This document shows, in pieces, positions 55,032-63,312 of a stretch of 64,000 bases of DNA. Both the position numbers and the translations under genes were made by a program. Each line of letters opens with the position of its first letter. The first letter of the stretch is position 1. The stretch spans positions 40,898-104,897 of the forward strand of contig CAXULW010000013.1 of assembly GCA_964252015.1 (NCBI GenBank). The letters run 5' to 3'. The notes beneath the pieces are model-generated. The model made no database searches. It was given only the letters and a program-made list of their open reading frames with translations, and was not told the origin of the DNA. Source of the stretch: CAXSBR01 sp964252015. Its GTDB lineage: Bacteria; Actinomycetota; Actinomycetes; Mycobacteriales; Jatrophihabitantaceae.

Positions 55032-56834
55032 TCAGTCGAGCATCGAGATGGCGGTGGGGGCGTCGTGGCTGGTGGCGGCCAACTCCTCGAACTCGACGAT
55101 ATTGTCCAGCTCGGTGCCCATCGAGATGTTGGTGATCCGCTCCAGGATGACCTCGACCACGACCGGGACCTTGAACTCGACCATCATCTTCTTGGCCTGG
55201 TCGAAGGCCGCGGCGATCTCACCGGGGTCGGTGACGCGGATGCCCTTGCCCCCCAGCCCTTTCACCACGGCCAGGTGGTCGACGCCATACGCGCCGCGGG
55301 CCAAATCGCCCGAGGGTTCGACGCTGTTGATGTTGTCGAAGGCCAACTGCACGCAGTAGTCCATGTCGAAGCCGCGCTGGGACTGCCGGATCAGGCCGAG
55401 GTAGGCGTTGTTCACGACCACGTGGATGTAGGGCAGGTTGAACTGCGCCCCGACGGCCAATTCCTCGACCATGAACTGGAAGTCGTAGTCACCGGACAGC
55501 GCGACCACGGTGGTGCTCGGATCGGCCTTGGCCACCGCCGTCACCACCCCGAGCGCGGCCGGCAACGTCCATCCGAGCGGACCGGCCTGGCCGGCGTTGA
55601 TCCAGTGCCGGGGCTTGAACACGTGCAGGAACTGGGCGCCGGCGATCTGGGAGAGTCCGATCGTGGTCACGTACCGGGTGTCGGAGCCGAACGCGGTGTT
55701 CATCTCCTCGTACACCCGCTGGGGCTTGATCGGCACGTCGTCGAAGTGGGTGCGGCGTTGCATGGTGCGCTTGCGCTCGACGCATTCGTCGACCCAGCCG
55801 GTGCGGTCGGGCAGGGTGCCGGCGTCTCGGCGCGCGCGGGCGACCTCGACCAGAACCTCCAACGCGGCCTTGGCGTCGGAGACGATCCCGAAGTCAGGAG
55901 CGAAGACGCGCCCGATCTGGGTGGGCTCGATGTCGATGTGGACGAACGTTCGTTCTCCCCGGTAGACGTCCAGCCCGCCGGTGTGCCGGTTGGCCCAGCG
56001 GTTGCCGATACCGAGCACGAAGTCCGACGCGAGGAAGGTGGCGTTGCCGTAACGGTGCGCGGTCTGCAGGCCGGCCATGCCCACCATCAGACGGTGGTCG
56101 TCGGGGATGACGCCCCACCCCATCAGGGTCGGAATCACCGGAACGTCGACGAGCTCGGCGAACGTGCGCAGCAGCGCGTCGGCGTCAGCATTGACGATGC
56201 CGCCGCCGGCGACGATGACCGGGCGCGCCGAGGCGCACAGCAGGTCAATCGCCTTCTGCGCTTGGGCTTTGGTCGCCGCCGGCCGGTAGACCGGCAGTGG
56301 TGCGTAGCTGTCGACGTCGAACTCGATCTCGGCCATCTGCACGTCGAAGGGCAGGTCGAGCAGCACCGGGCCGGGACGGCCCGAGCGCATCAGGTGGAAC
56401 GCCTGCGCGAACGCGCCCGGCACCTGGCCCGGTTCCAGGATCGTCATCGCCATCTTGCACAGGGGCCGGGCGATGGCCTCGATGTCGACGGCCTGGAAGT
56501 CCTCCTTGTGCAGACGGGCCACGGGCGCCTGGCCGGTGATGGCCAGCAACGGGATCGAGTCGGCCGCGGCCGCGTACAAGCCGGTGATCATGTCGGTGCC
56601 GGCCGGGCCCGAAGTGCCGACGCAGACGCCGATGTTGCCGGCGACAGCGCGGGAGTAGCCGTCGGCCATGTGCGCGGCGCCTTCGACGTGGCGGGCCAGG
56701 ACGTGGTCGATGGCGCCGTTGCTCTTCAGCCCGGCGTAGAACGGGTTGATCGCCGCGCCGGGCACGCCGAACACGGTGGTGATGCCTTCCTTGACCAGGA
56801 TGGCCACCGCGGCATCCACTGCCCGCATCCTCAT
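55032..56834 (-). CDS. gcl: glyoxylate carboligase
   Basis: This 600-aa ThDP enzyme condenses two glyoxylates to tartronate semialdehyde and CO2. Near-identical Gcl segments are visible: ILARHVEG-type LARHVEGAAHMADGYSRA (with the Val replacing the usual catalytic Glu of ThDP enzymes), VGTSGPAGTDMITGLYAAAA, ITGQAPVARLHKEDFQAVDI, and the ThDP motif SGDYDFQFMVEELAVGAQFN with NNAYLGLIRQSQR. ATG 56834 overlaps glxR by 4 nt. The C-terminus reads NIVEFEELAATSHDAPTA, as in other Gcl proteins. Confidence 0.97.
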   Translation of the reverse strand: MRMRAVDAAVAILVKEGITTVFGVPGAAINPFYAGLKSNGAIDHVLARHVEGAAHMADGYSRAVAGNIGVCVGTSGPAGTDMITGLYAAAADSIPLLAITGQAPVARLHKEDFQAVDIEAIARPLCKMAMTILEPGQVPGAFAQAFHLMRSGRPGPVLLDLPFDVQMAEIEFDVDSYAPLPVYRPAATKAQAQKAIDLLCASARPVIVAGGGIVNADADALLRTFAELVDVPVIPTLMGWGVIPDDHRLMVGMAGLQTAHRYGNATFLASDFVLGIGNRWANRHTGGLDVYRGERTFVHIDIEPTQIGRVFAPDFGIVSDAKAALEVLVEVARARRDAGTLPDRTGWVDECVERKRTMQRRTHFDDVPIKPQRVYEEMNTAFGSDTRYVTTIGLSQIAGAQFLHVFKPRHWINAGQAGPLGWTLPAALGVVTAVAKADPSTTVVALSGDYDFQFMVEELAVGAQFNLPYIHVVVNNAYLGLIRQSQRGFDMDYCVQLAFDNINSVEPSGDLARGAYGVDHLAVVKGLGGKGIRVTDPGEIAAAFDQAKKMMVEFKVPVVVEVILERITNISMGTELDNIVEFEELAATSHDAPTAISMLD

Positions 56835-57736
56835 GACCCGGTTCCTGCACCGGCCGTGTCGGCCCTACCGGAGAGCTGTTCGACCACCTTGAGCAGGGCG
56901 GAATGGTCCAACCCCCCGTAGCCTTGCGCGTTCGCCGCGCCGACGAGTTGGGCGACCGCGGCGCCGAGCGGAATGACCACGCCGGCTTCGCGCGCTGCCG
57001 CGGTGACGATGCCCATGTCCTTGTCGTGCAGGGCGATGCGGAAGCCGGGCTTGAACTCCCGAGCCAGCATCGCGGTGCCCTTGCGGGCCAGGATCTGATT
57101 GCCGGCCAGCCCACCGCCCAGCACGGTCAGCGCCGCGGCCGTGTCGACGCCGTGAGCCTCCAGGAACACGATGGCCTCGGCGACGAGTCCGATCGTCCCG
57201 GCCACGATGAGCTGGTTGGCCGCCTTCACCGTCTGGCCCGCGCCGTGCGGTCCGACGTGGACAACGGTCTTGCCCACCGCGTCCAGGACGGGCCGGGCCG
57301 ACTCGAAGTCCGCCGGGTCGCCGCCGACCATGATCGACAGGGTGCCCTCGACCGCGCCGGCCTCACCGCCGGACACGGGCGCGTCGAGCACCCGAAACCC
57401 CTTCTCGGTACCCAGCCGGCCCATCGCGGCCGAGACGTCAGGCCGGATCGTGGAGAAATCGACGATGAGGGCGCTGGGCTGGGCGTGCTCGAACACGCCG
57501 CCGTCGCCGGCCAGCAGGCCTTGTACATCCGGGGAGTCCGGCACCATCGTGGCGATCACGTCGGCGGGCGCGACCGCTTCAGCCACGCTGTCGGCCCCGC
57601 GCCCCCCGGCCGCGACGAGGTCGTCGGTGGACGCACGGCTGCGGTTGTATCCAAAGACGTCGAAGCCGGCCGCGAGAAGGTTCTTCGCCATCGGCTTGCC
57701 CATGATGCCGAGCCCGATGAACGCGACAGTGGTCAC
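56831..57736 (-). CDS. glxR: 2-hydroxy-3-oxopropionate (tartronate semialdehyde) reductase
   Basis: The 301-aa beta-hydroxyacid dehydrogenase has the Rossmann start FIGLGIMGKPMAKNLLAAGF, the substrate motif VLDAPVSGGEAGAVEGTLSI, the catalytic Lys in GAGQTVKAANQLIVAGTIGL, and PGFRIALHDKDMGIVTAAAR. It reduces tartronate semialdehyde to D-glycerate with NAD(P)H. GTG 57736 overlaps hyi by 4 nt; its own stop overlaps gcl by 4 nt. Confidence 0.94.
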   Translation of the reverse strand: MTTVAFIGLGIMGKPMAKNLLAAGFDVFGYNRSRASTDDLVAAGGRGADSVAEAVAPADVIATMVPDSPDVQGLLAGDGGVFEHAQPSALIVDFSTIRPDVSAAMGRLGTEKGFRVLDAPVSGGEAGAVEGTLSIMVGGDPADFESARPVLDAVGKTVVHVGPHGAGQTVKAANQLIVAGTIGLVAEAIVFLEAHGVDTAAALTVLGGGLAGNQILARKGTAMLAREFKPGFRIALHDKDMGIVTAAAREAGVVIPLGAAVAQLVGAANAQGYGGLDHSALLKVVEQLSGRADTAGAGTGS

Positions 57737-58581
57737 TGTGACCTCGATTCCGTGGACGGTGGGACGGCGCCGCGGCGCTCGCGGGGGAGCCAGGCCAGGC
57801 CGGCCATGGTGTCGTTGACCGGCTTGTACTCCAAACCGACCCAGCCGTCGTAGCCGTTGGCGGCCAGGGCGGCGAGGTAGCGGTCGAGGTCGAGCGTGCC
57901 CGTGCCGGGTTCGCCGCGACCGGGCACGTCCGCGATCTGGACGTGGCTGATGCGGGCGGTGTGCGCGGCGATGACCCGGTCGAGGTCGTCGCCGTTGTTG
58001 GCCAGGTGGAACAGGTCGCACAGGAACCCGGTGTTGCTCGCGCCCGCGGCCTGGGCCCGGTCGAGCACGGCCAGGGCGTCGGCCGCCGTGCGCAACGGGT
58101 AGGGCTTGGGCCCGCTGACCGATTCGACCAGGACGGTCGCGCCGAGATCACGGACGGCCCCGGCCGCGGCGACCAGGTTGGCCGTGCCGAGCTCGTCCTG
58201 CTCGTGCGGGTCGACGCCGTCCACCCGCACGCCGTAGAGCGCGTTGAACGCGCGCACGTGCAGCCGCCGTCCGATGTCGGCGACCACCGCGATGTTGTCG
58301 TGGAACTCGTGGCTGCGCTGCGGGATAGACAGCACCCCGCAGTCGGCGCCGGCCAGGTCGCCGGCGAAGAAGTTCAGCCCGACCAGCGCCACCCCGGCAT
58401 CGGCCACCGCCGATACGAACCCGTCGACATCCTTATCGGACGGCACCGCGTCGGGGAACGGCCACCAGAACTCGATGGCGTCGAAGCCGGCCGCCTTGGC
58501 CGCGGCCGGGCGTTGGAGCAGCGGCCGTTCGCTGAACAGCAGCGAGCAGTTGGCCAGGTAGCGCGGCGTCACATCCGTCAC
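57733..58581 (-). CDS. hyi: hydroxypyruvate isomerase
   Basis: The ~282-aa TIM barrel of the xylose-isomerase-like superfamily starts RYLANCSLLFSERPLLQRPA, AAKAAGFDAIEFWWPFPDAV, with catalytic Glu in VLVESVSGPKPYPLRTAADA and VGLEYKPVNDT. The metal site lies in FLCDLFHLANNGDDL and HVQIADVPGRGEPG. It interconverts hydroxypyruvate and tartronate semialdehyde, next to gcl and glxR. Start GTG 58581; GTG 58593 would overlap the urate oxidase stop. Confidence 0.93.
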   Translation of the reverse strand: MTDVTPRYLANCSLLFSERPLLQRPAAAKAAGFDAIEFWWPFPDAVPSDKDVDGFVSAVADAGVALVGLNFFAGDLAGADCGVLSIPQRSHEFHDNIAVVADIGRRLHVRAFNALYGVRVDGVDPHEQDELGTANLVAAAGAVRDLGATVLVESVSGPKPYPLRTAADALAVLDRAQAAGASNTGFLCDLFHLANNGDDLDRVIAAHTARISHVQIADVPGRGEPGTGTLDLDRYLAALAANGYDGWVGLEYKPVNDTMAGLAWLPRERRGAVPPSTESRSQ

Positions 58582-58586
58582 CGCGG

Positions 58587-59489
58587 TCAGCACACGCCCC
58601 GTTGCGCGTCCCAGGCCCGGGTCTCGGTCTCGACCCCGTCGCGCAGCACGACCGCCTCGATCAGGCCGTAGTACGAGGGTTTGTCGGTGGCCCAGTAGAC
58701 CTCGTTCGGGTTCTCCTGGTCGTAGGGGGAGAGGTCGAACAGGAAGTGGTGCTTGTTCGGCATCGACGCGCGCACTTCGTCGATCTCCGGATGCGCGTCG
58801 ATGATCGCCTCGGCGATGCCGAACAGGGTCTGCTGCAACGACAGGCTGTGGATCGTGGCGAAGGTCGCGAGGATCAGCGGCTTGATCGCGGCGAACTTGG
58901 CGTCGAAGTCGACCTTGGTCGTGTTGTAGCGCCACGAGATCTTGACCGCGGTGGCCAGGATGCGGTCGTCGGTCTCGGCCAGGGAGGTGTACTGCGTCTT
59001 CGGAAACCCCCAGAACTCCGAACCGGTCGTCTTGAGGACGACGAGGTCCTTGATGCCGGCGGTTATCCAGGTGTCGTCGCCGTCGATGGTCACCGCGCAG
59101 AAGCGTTTCTCACCACCACCCTTGACGAACGAGTGCCCGCCGGACGGACCGTCGACCGGGATGCGGTCCCAGGCTTGCTCTTCGATGATCGCGTGGCCAC
59201 CGCTCACCGCCGCGGGCAGTTCGTCCCGGAAGTTGTGCAGCAGGAGCTGGCCGAACTCCTCGATGGCGCCGACGTTGTGCTTCTGGGCCAGACCGAACAC
59301 GGTGTTCTTCTGGGTGTCGGTGGCGATCAGGTTGTCGTTCGCGCCGGTGCGGTGGCACTCCTCGAAATCGCCGTAGAGCTGGGTGGTGACGTTGACGTCC
59401 TTGATGTCGTGGTGGGTGTCGTCATGACGGGTGACCCGGACGAGGTGGACCTCGGCCTTTCCGTACTGGTTGTGCCCCAAAGTGGCCAT
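58587..59489 (-). CDS. uox: urate oxidase (cofactor-free uricase)
   Basis: The 300-aa uricase has the two T-fold repeats of the PucL/Uox family. Catalytic Lys11 in GHNQYGKAEVHLVRV and Thr57 in NDNLIATDTQKNTVFGLAQK are present, as are GHSFVKGGGEKRFCAVTIDG, GFPKTQYTSLAETDDRILAT and the end NKHHFLFDLSPYDQENPNEV. It oxidises urate to 5-hydroxyisourate with O2 and no cofactor. GGGAG precedes ATG 59489. It lies 2 nt after pucM. Confidence 0.96.
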   Translation of the reverse strand: MATLGHNQYGKAEVHLVRVTRHDDTHHDIKDVNVTTQLYGDFEECHRTGANDNLIATDTQKNTVFGLAQKHNVGAIEEFGQLLLHNFRDELPAAVSGGHAIIEEQAWDRIPVDGPSGGHSFVKGGGEKRFCAVTIDGDDTWITAGIKDLVVLKTTGSEFWGFPKTQYTSLAETDDRILATAVKISWRYNTTKVDFDAKFAAIKPLILATFATIHSLSLQQTLFGIAEAIIDAHPEIDEVRASMPNKHHFLFDLSPYDQENPNEVYWATDKPSYYGLIEAVVLRDGVETETRAWDAQRGVC

Positions 59490-59491
59490 GG

Positions 59492-59827
59492 CTAACTCCC
59501 TCGGTAGGTCGAGAACGCGAACGGGCTGAGCAGGAGCGGGACGTGGTAGTGCGCGCCGGGGTCGGTGACGCCGAAGGTCAGCTCGACGACGGGATAGAAC
59601 GTCTCGGTTCCGACGTGGGCGAAGTAGTCGCCCGTGCCGAAGGTGAGCCGGTACACCCCGATGCCCACCTCGAGGTCGGCGGTGAGCTCGGGGCAGCGAC
59701 CGTCGTCGTCGGTCGATCCGGTGGCCAGGGTCGTCCACGACCCGTCGTCCCAGCGGTCGAGGGTGAGGTCCATGCCGACGGCCGGGCGGCCGAGGGACGC
59801 GTCGAGGACGTGCGTAGAGATACTCAC
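59492..59827 (-). CDS. pucM: 5-hydroxyisourate hydrolase
   Basis: The 111-aa transthyretin-like enzyme has THVLDASLGRPAVGMDLTLD at the start, ELTADLEVGIGVYRLTFGTG, FYPVVELTFGVTDPGAHYHV and the diagnostic C-terminal STYRGS. It hydrolyses 5-hydroxyisourate to OHCU. GTG 59827 is the start; the perfect palindrome at 59840-59893 occupies its immediate 5' side. Confidence 0.95.
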   Translation of the reverse strand: MSISTHVLDASLGRPAVGMDLTLDRWDDGSWTTLATGSTDDDGRCPELTADLEVGIGVYRLTFGTGDYFAHVGTETFYPVVELTFGVTDPGAHYHVPLLLSPFAFSTYRGS

Positions 59828-59839
59828 GCGAGCTCCACA

Positions 59840-59893
59840 CGGTTTGTGGTGGGAACTGACCCACCTAGGTGGGTCAGTTCCCACCACAAACCG
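59840..59893. repeat. perfect 54-nt palindrome (dispersed family, copy 3)
   Basis: The left arm starts CGGTTTGTGGTGGGAACTGA and continues CCCACCT; the right arm is its exact reverse complement, meeting at CCTAGG. All 27 bp pair without mismatch. It lies between uraD and pucM on the same strand, 12 nt from the pucM start, so transcribed RNA would fold into a very stable hairpin there. Confidence 0.97.
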
Positions 59894-59906
59894 GGGGTTG
59901 GGGGGC

Positions 59907-60479
59907 TCATGCTGAGAGCCAGTCCGTGAGGCGGGAGCGGGTGATCGTGGCCAGCTCGGTGCGGACGACGTTTAGTTCCGCCTCGGGATCGTTGCCCAGC
60001 CGGGCCTGCGCCTTGGCCAGCAGTTCGGCCGCAGACAGTCCGGCCGCGGCGACCAGGTAGATCCGCCCGAACCGCTGCTCGTAGGCCGCGTTCACCGCAG
60101 CCAGTTCGCGCTTCTGCTCGGCGTCGGCCGAGTTCACCCCGGCCTGCTCGCGGGCTGACCGGGCCGCGGACTCGTCGTCGAAGTGTTCGGCCGGCGCGCG
60201 TTCGCCGATGCGGGGATGCCCGGCCAGCGCGGCGTCGATCTCCTCCTGGCCCGCCGCCTGCAGGAGCTCATCCGAGCGGGCCAGCAACGCGCGGAAACTG
60301 GCGTAGGGGCGGTCGGCGATCAGCTCCTCGGCCCACCATGGCGACGCGGTCACCGTCAGCAAGCGGACCCGCACCGCGCTGGCATCTGCCGTGTTGAACG
60401 TGGCCAGTCCGGACGCGACGGGCGCGCTGACGGGCGTGGTGGCGGGCGGCGTGGTGGCGGGCGGCGTGGTGGCCGTCAT
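59907..60479 (-). CDS. uraD: OHCU decarboxylase
   Basis: The 190-aa protein catalyses the last step to S-allantoin. Its helical core reads FNTADASAVRVRLLTVTASP, WWAEELIADRPYASFRALLA, with the catalytic His in ALAGHPRIGER and ELAAVNAAYEQRFGRIYLVA. An N-terminal Pro/Ala/Thr tract (TPPATTPPATTP), encoded by a 15-bp repeat, precedes the domain. ATG 60479 overlaps the deaminase stop by 4 nt. Confidence 0.94.
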   Translation of the reverse strand: MTATTPPATTPPATTPVSAPVASGLATFNTADASAVRVRLLTVTASPWWAEELIADRPYASFRALLARSDELLQAAGQEEIDAALAGHPRIGERAPAEHFDDESAARSAREQAGVNSADAEQKRELAAVNAAYEQRFGRIYLVAAAGLSAAELLAKAQARLGNDPEAELNVVRTELATITRSRLTDWLSA

Positions 60480-61864
60480 GACCGGCCCGCCACGGCGGCG
60501 TCGCCGACCACCCGGCGACTGGCCGCCTGCGCCGCCTTGCCGAGCGTCCGTGTGTCGGCGGTGGCCAGCTGCCCGTCGTCGACGACGACGGATCCGTTGA
60601 CCACGAGCATCTCCAGCGGGGTGTGGTTGCCGAACACCAGGGCGCAGACGGGGTCGGCGATGTCGACCGCGTCCAGGCCGTCCACCCGCCAGAGCGCCAG
60701 GTCGGCCAGCTTGCCGACCTCGAGCGAGCCCAGGTCCTGGTCGCGGCCGAGCACGCGGGCGCCGCCCATCGTCCCGAGGCGCAGGCTGTCGCGAGCGGTC
60801 AGCGCGGTGGGACCGTTGCGCAGGCGGGCGAACAGCATGGACTGGTGCATCTCCTCGGCCATCGTCCCAGCCTCGTTGGAGGCGGCCCCGTCGATGCCCA
60901 ACCCGACCGGTGCCCCGGCGTCGAGCAGGCCACGCACGGGCGCGATACCCGAACCCAGCCGGCCGTTGGACGTCGGGCAGTGTGCGGTGCCCGTGCCGGT
61001 GCGGGCGAACTTGGCGATGTCGCCCTCGGACAGATGGACGCAGTGGGCCAGCCACACGTCCTCGCCCAGCCAGCCGAGGGATTCGGCGTAGTCGACCGGT
61101 CGCAGGCCGAACGTGGCCAGGCAGAACTCCTCCTCGTCCACCGTCTCGGCCAGGTGGGTGTGCAGCCGTACGCCGCGGCGGCGGGCCAGCTCGGCCGACT
61201 CGCGCATGAGCTGGCCGGTGACCGAGAACGGCGAGCATGGGGCGACGGCGATCTGGAGCATGGCGTCGCCGGCCGGGTCGTGCCAGCGGTCGATCGCCGC
61301 CTCGGACGCGCGCAGGATCTCGTCGTGGTCCTCGACCACCGAGTCCGGGGGCAGGCCGCCGTGGGACTGGCCCAGGTTCATCGAGCCCCGGGTCGGGTGG
61401 AAGCGCAGCCCGATCTGCTGCGCGGCCGCGATCTCGGCTGCCAGGACGTCACCGCCGCCGCGGGGGTGGACGTAGCCGTGATCGGTGGACAGGGTGCAGC
61501 CGGACAGCGCCATCCAGGCCAGGTCGGCCGCGGCGGCCGCGTGCACGGACTCGGCGTCGATCCGGGCCCAGATCGGGTACAGCGTGGTCAACCACTGGAA
61601 CAGCGTCCCGTCCTGAGCCAGACCGCGGGTGATCCACTGGTAGAGGTGGTGGTGGGTGTTGACCAGGCCGGGGGTGAGCAGGCAGCCGGAGGCGTCGACG
61701 GTGCGGGTGGCCCGGGCGGACCACTCGGGCGGCGGGGCCCCGGCACCGACGGCGACGATGCGATTTTCCTGGGCGACCAGATGCCCGGACGCGAACTCGG
61801 TGCCGTCGGCGTCCACCGTGGCCAGGTAGCCGTTCTCGACGATAAACACGCCCGGTGTGTCCAT
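60476..61864 (-). CDS. 8-oxoguanine/guanine deaminase-type amidohydrolase
   Basis: The 462-aa amidohydrolase has metal motif TPGLVNTHHHLYQWITRGLA, TLYPIWARIDAESVHAAAAA, LSGCTLSTDHGYVHPRGGGD, RLHTHLAETVDEEEF, LAHCVHLSEGDIAKFA and GLGIDGAASNEAG. The HHHLYQ and TLYPIWA blocks are those of the 8-oxoguanine deaminase group (urate-forming), though many are annotated as guanine deaminase or hydroxydechloroatrazine-type enzymes. Placement next to urate oxidase favours urate production. ATG 61864 has AAGAGG upstream; 61909 is the longer alternative. Confidence 0.88.
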   Translation of the reverse strand: MDTPGVFIVENGYLATVDADGTEFASGHLVAQENRIVAVGAGAPPPEWSARATRTVDASGCLLTPGLVNTHHHLYQWITRGLAQDGTLFQWLTTLYPIWARIDAESVHAAAAADLAWMALSGCTLSTDHGYVHPRGGGDVLAAEIAAAQQIGLRFHPTRGSMNLGQSHGGLPPDSVVEDHDEILRASEAAIDRWHDPAGDAMLQIAVAPCSPFSVTGQLMRESAELARRRGVRLHTHLAETVDEEEFCLATFGLRPVDYAESLGWLGEDVWLAHCVHLSEGDIAKFARTGTGTAHCPTSNGRLGSGIAPVRGLLDAGAPVGLGIDGAASNEAGTMAEEMHQSMLFARLRNGPTALTARDSLRLGTMGGARVLGRDQDLGSLEVGKLADLALWRVDGLDAVDIADPVCALVFGNHTPLEMLVVNGSVVVDDGQLATADTRTLGKAAQAASRRVVGDAAVAGRS

Positions 61865-62049
61865 GTCATGCCTCTTCGCGCGAGCGCTCATCGGTCGCTC
61901 GTTCCGCAACTCGGTCGCTGAAAAGCGCTCCCTGCGATGCTCGCTCGCTCATCTCATCCCCGTCCGGGCGGCAGTTGGCCCGACCGCCCATGAGCACCTT
62001 TTCATCTGACGTGTGATCGGCGTGTTTCCGGCCCGCGGACGCACTGGCC

Positions 62050-63312
62050 TCAGCCGACGCGGCGGCGATAGAGGCCGTCGAGCACCTCGCGATCGACTCC
62101 GGTTCGCTGCGTCACCTCCTCGGCGGTCAGCGCGCCGCTGTGCAACCCGCGGACCAGCAGCGACGCCATGGCTTGGGCGGTGGCCGGTTCGTCCAGCACG
62201 CCACCGCCCGTGTGGTCCAGGTAGGCCCGCAACCGCCGGGCCGCGTCGGGCATGCCTTGGCGGTAGAAGGCGTAGGTGGCCGCGTAGCGGGTGACCAGGT
62301 GACCCGGGTGCAGGTCCCAGCCCTGGTAGTAGGCCCGGTCGAGCGAGCGCCGTACCAGCCCGGCGTGCAGTCGCCAGGCGGCGTGGATCGCGTCGCGATC
62401 ACCCACGGGCAGGACGTTGGTCGAGCCGTCGCTGAGCTGCACGCCCGTGCCGGCCGCGGCCAGCTGCATGACGGCCTTGGCGTGGTCGGCCACCGGATGG
62501 GCCAGGCTCTGGTTGGCCGCGCTCACGCCGCAGGCCGCGCTGTAGTCGTAGGTGCCGTAGTGCAGGCCCGTCACCCGCCCGGCGCCGGCCTGGATCATGG
62601 CCGAAACGGCAGCGGTGCCAGTCGAAGATTGGACGGCCTGGGGGGTCTCGATCTGGATCTCGAAACCCAGCCGCCGCTCGAGCAGGCCGTGCGCACGTTC
62701 CAGCGCAGCGCACACGTCCACGAACGCCTCGACCTGTTCGACGTGGGTCACCTTGGGCAGCGTGACGACGAAGCCGGGCGGCAGCTCGCCCCGGCTGATC
62801 AGCCGGCCGATGAACAGGTCGAGTGAACGCAGGCCGCGCCGGCGGGTGGCCGGTTCCAGGGACTTGAACCGCAGGCCGACGAACGGGGGAGCGATGCCGG
62901 CCGCCACCGACCCGGCCAGTTGCCCGGCCGCGCGTTCGACGTCGGCGTCCTCTTCGGCGTCCGGATGTGGGCCGTAGCCGTCCTCGAAGTCGATGCGCAG
63001 GTCCTCGATCGGCTCCCGGGCCAGCTTGGCCGCCACCAGCGCACGGACCTCGCCCGCCAGCGCGACCTCGATGCCGACCACATCGGCCAGCACCCGGGCA
63101 TCCGGGGCGAACTCGTCCAGCATCGTCAGCGCCTCGGCGCCCCACGCCGCGGCCGTGTAGGCCCCGTACCGGTTGGCCGGCACGTAGACGGTGTGGACGG
63201 GCTGACGGCGACCGCTCGCACCGGGGTACTGGCTCAGTAGCCGTGCGTCGCTCGGCCCGAGCCGGGCGTCCAGATCCGCATAGAACCGCTCGTCGAGGCC
63301 GGCGGGTGTCAT
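62050..63312 (-). CDS. DUF6986 family CitE/HpcH-like aldolase
   Basis: The 420-aa protein has a CitE/malate-synthase-like TIM barrel: DLRIDFEDGYGPHPDAEEDA (acidic metal loop), VGLRFKSLEPATRRRGLRSL (Arg block), FVVTLPKVTHVEQVEAFVD, LGFEIQIETPQAV (metal Glu), GLHYGTYDYSAACGVSAANQ (metal Asp) and SDGSTNVLPVGD. The C-terminal ~110 residues are helical, as in malate synthases. Such enzymes make or break C-C bonds using glyoxylate or acyl-CoA. It heads the ureide cluster, 185 nt before the deaminase. No experimental function is known to me. Confidence 0.82.
   Translation of the reverse strand: MTPAGLDERFYADLDARLGPSDARLLSQYPGASGRRQPVHTVYVPANRYGAYTAAAWGAEALTMLDEFAPDARVLADVVGIEVALAGEVRALVAAKLAREPIEDLRIDFEDGYGPHPDAEEDADVERAAGQLAGSVAAGIAPPFVGLRFKSLEPATRRRGLRSLDLFIGRLISRGELPPGFVVTLPKVTHVEQVEAFVDVCAALERAHGLLERRLGFEIQIETPQAVQSSTGTAAVSAMIQAGAGRVTGLHYGTYDYSAACGVSAANQSLAHPVADHAKAVMQLAAAGTGVQLSDGSTNVLPVGDRDAIHAAWRLHAGLVRRSLDRAYYQGWDLHPGHLVTRYAATYAFYRQGMPDAARRLRAYLDHTGGGVLDEPATAQAMASLLVRGLHSGALTAEEVTQRTGVDREVLDGLYRRRVG

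Noticed and set aside
54294..56921. An 875-codon plus-strand frame opposite glycerate kinase and gcl
   Set aside because: It is antisense to two clearly identified enzymes, has no recognisable domain and shows shadow composition.
62850..62890. A T-loop-like GGACTTGAACC on the minus-strand view
   Set aside because: It falls within the DUF6986 coding sequence and no acceptor or anticodon stem can be built around it.
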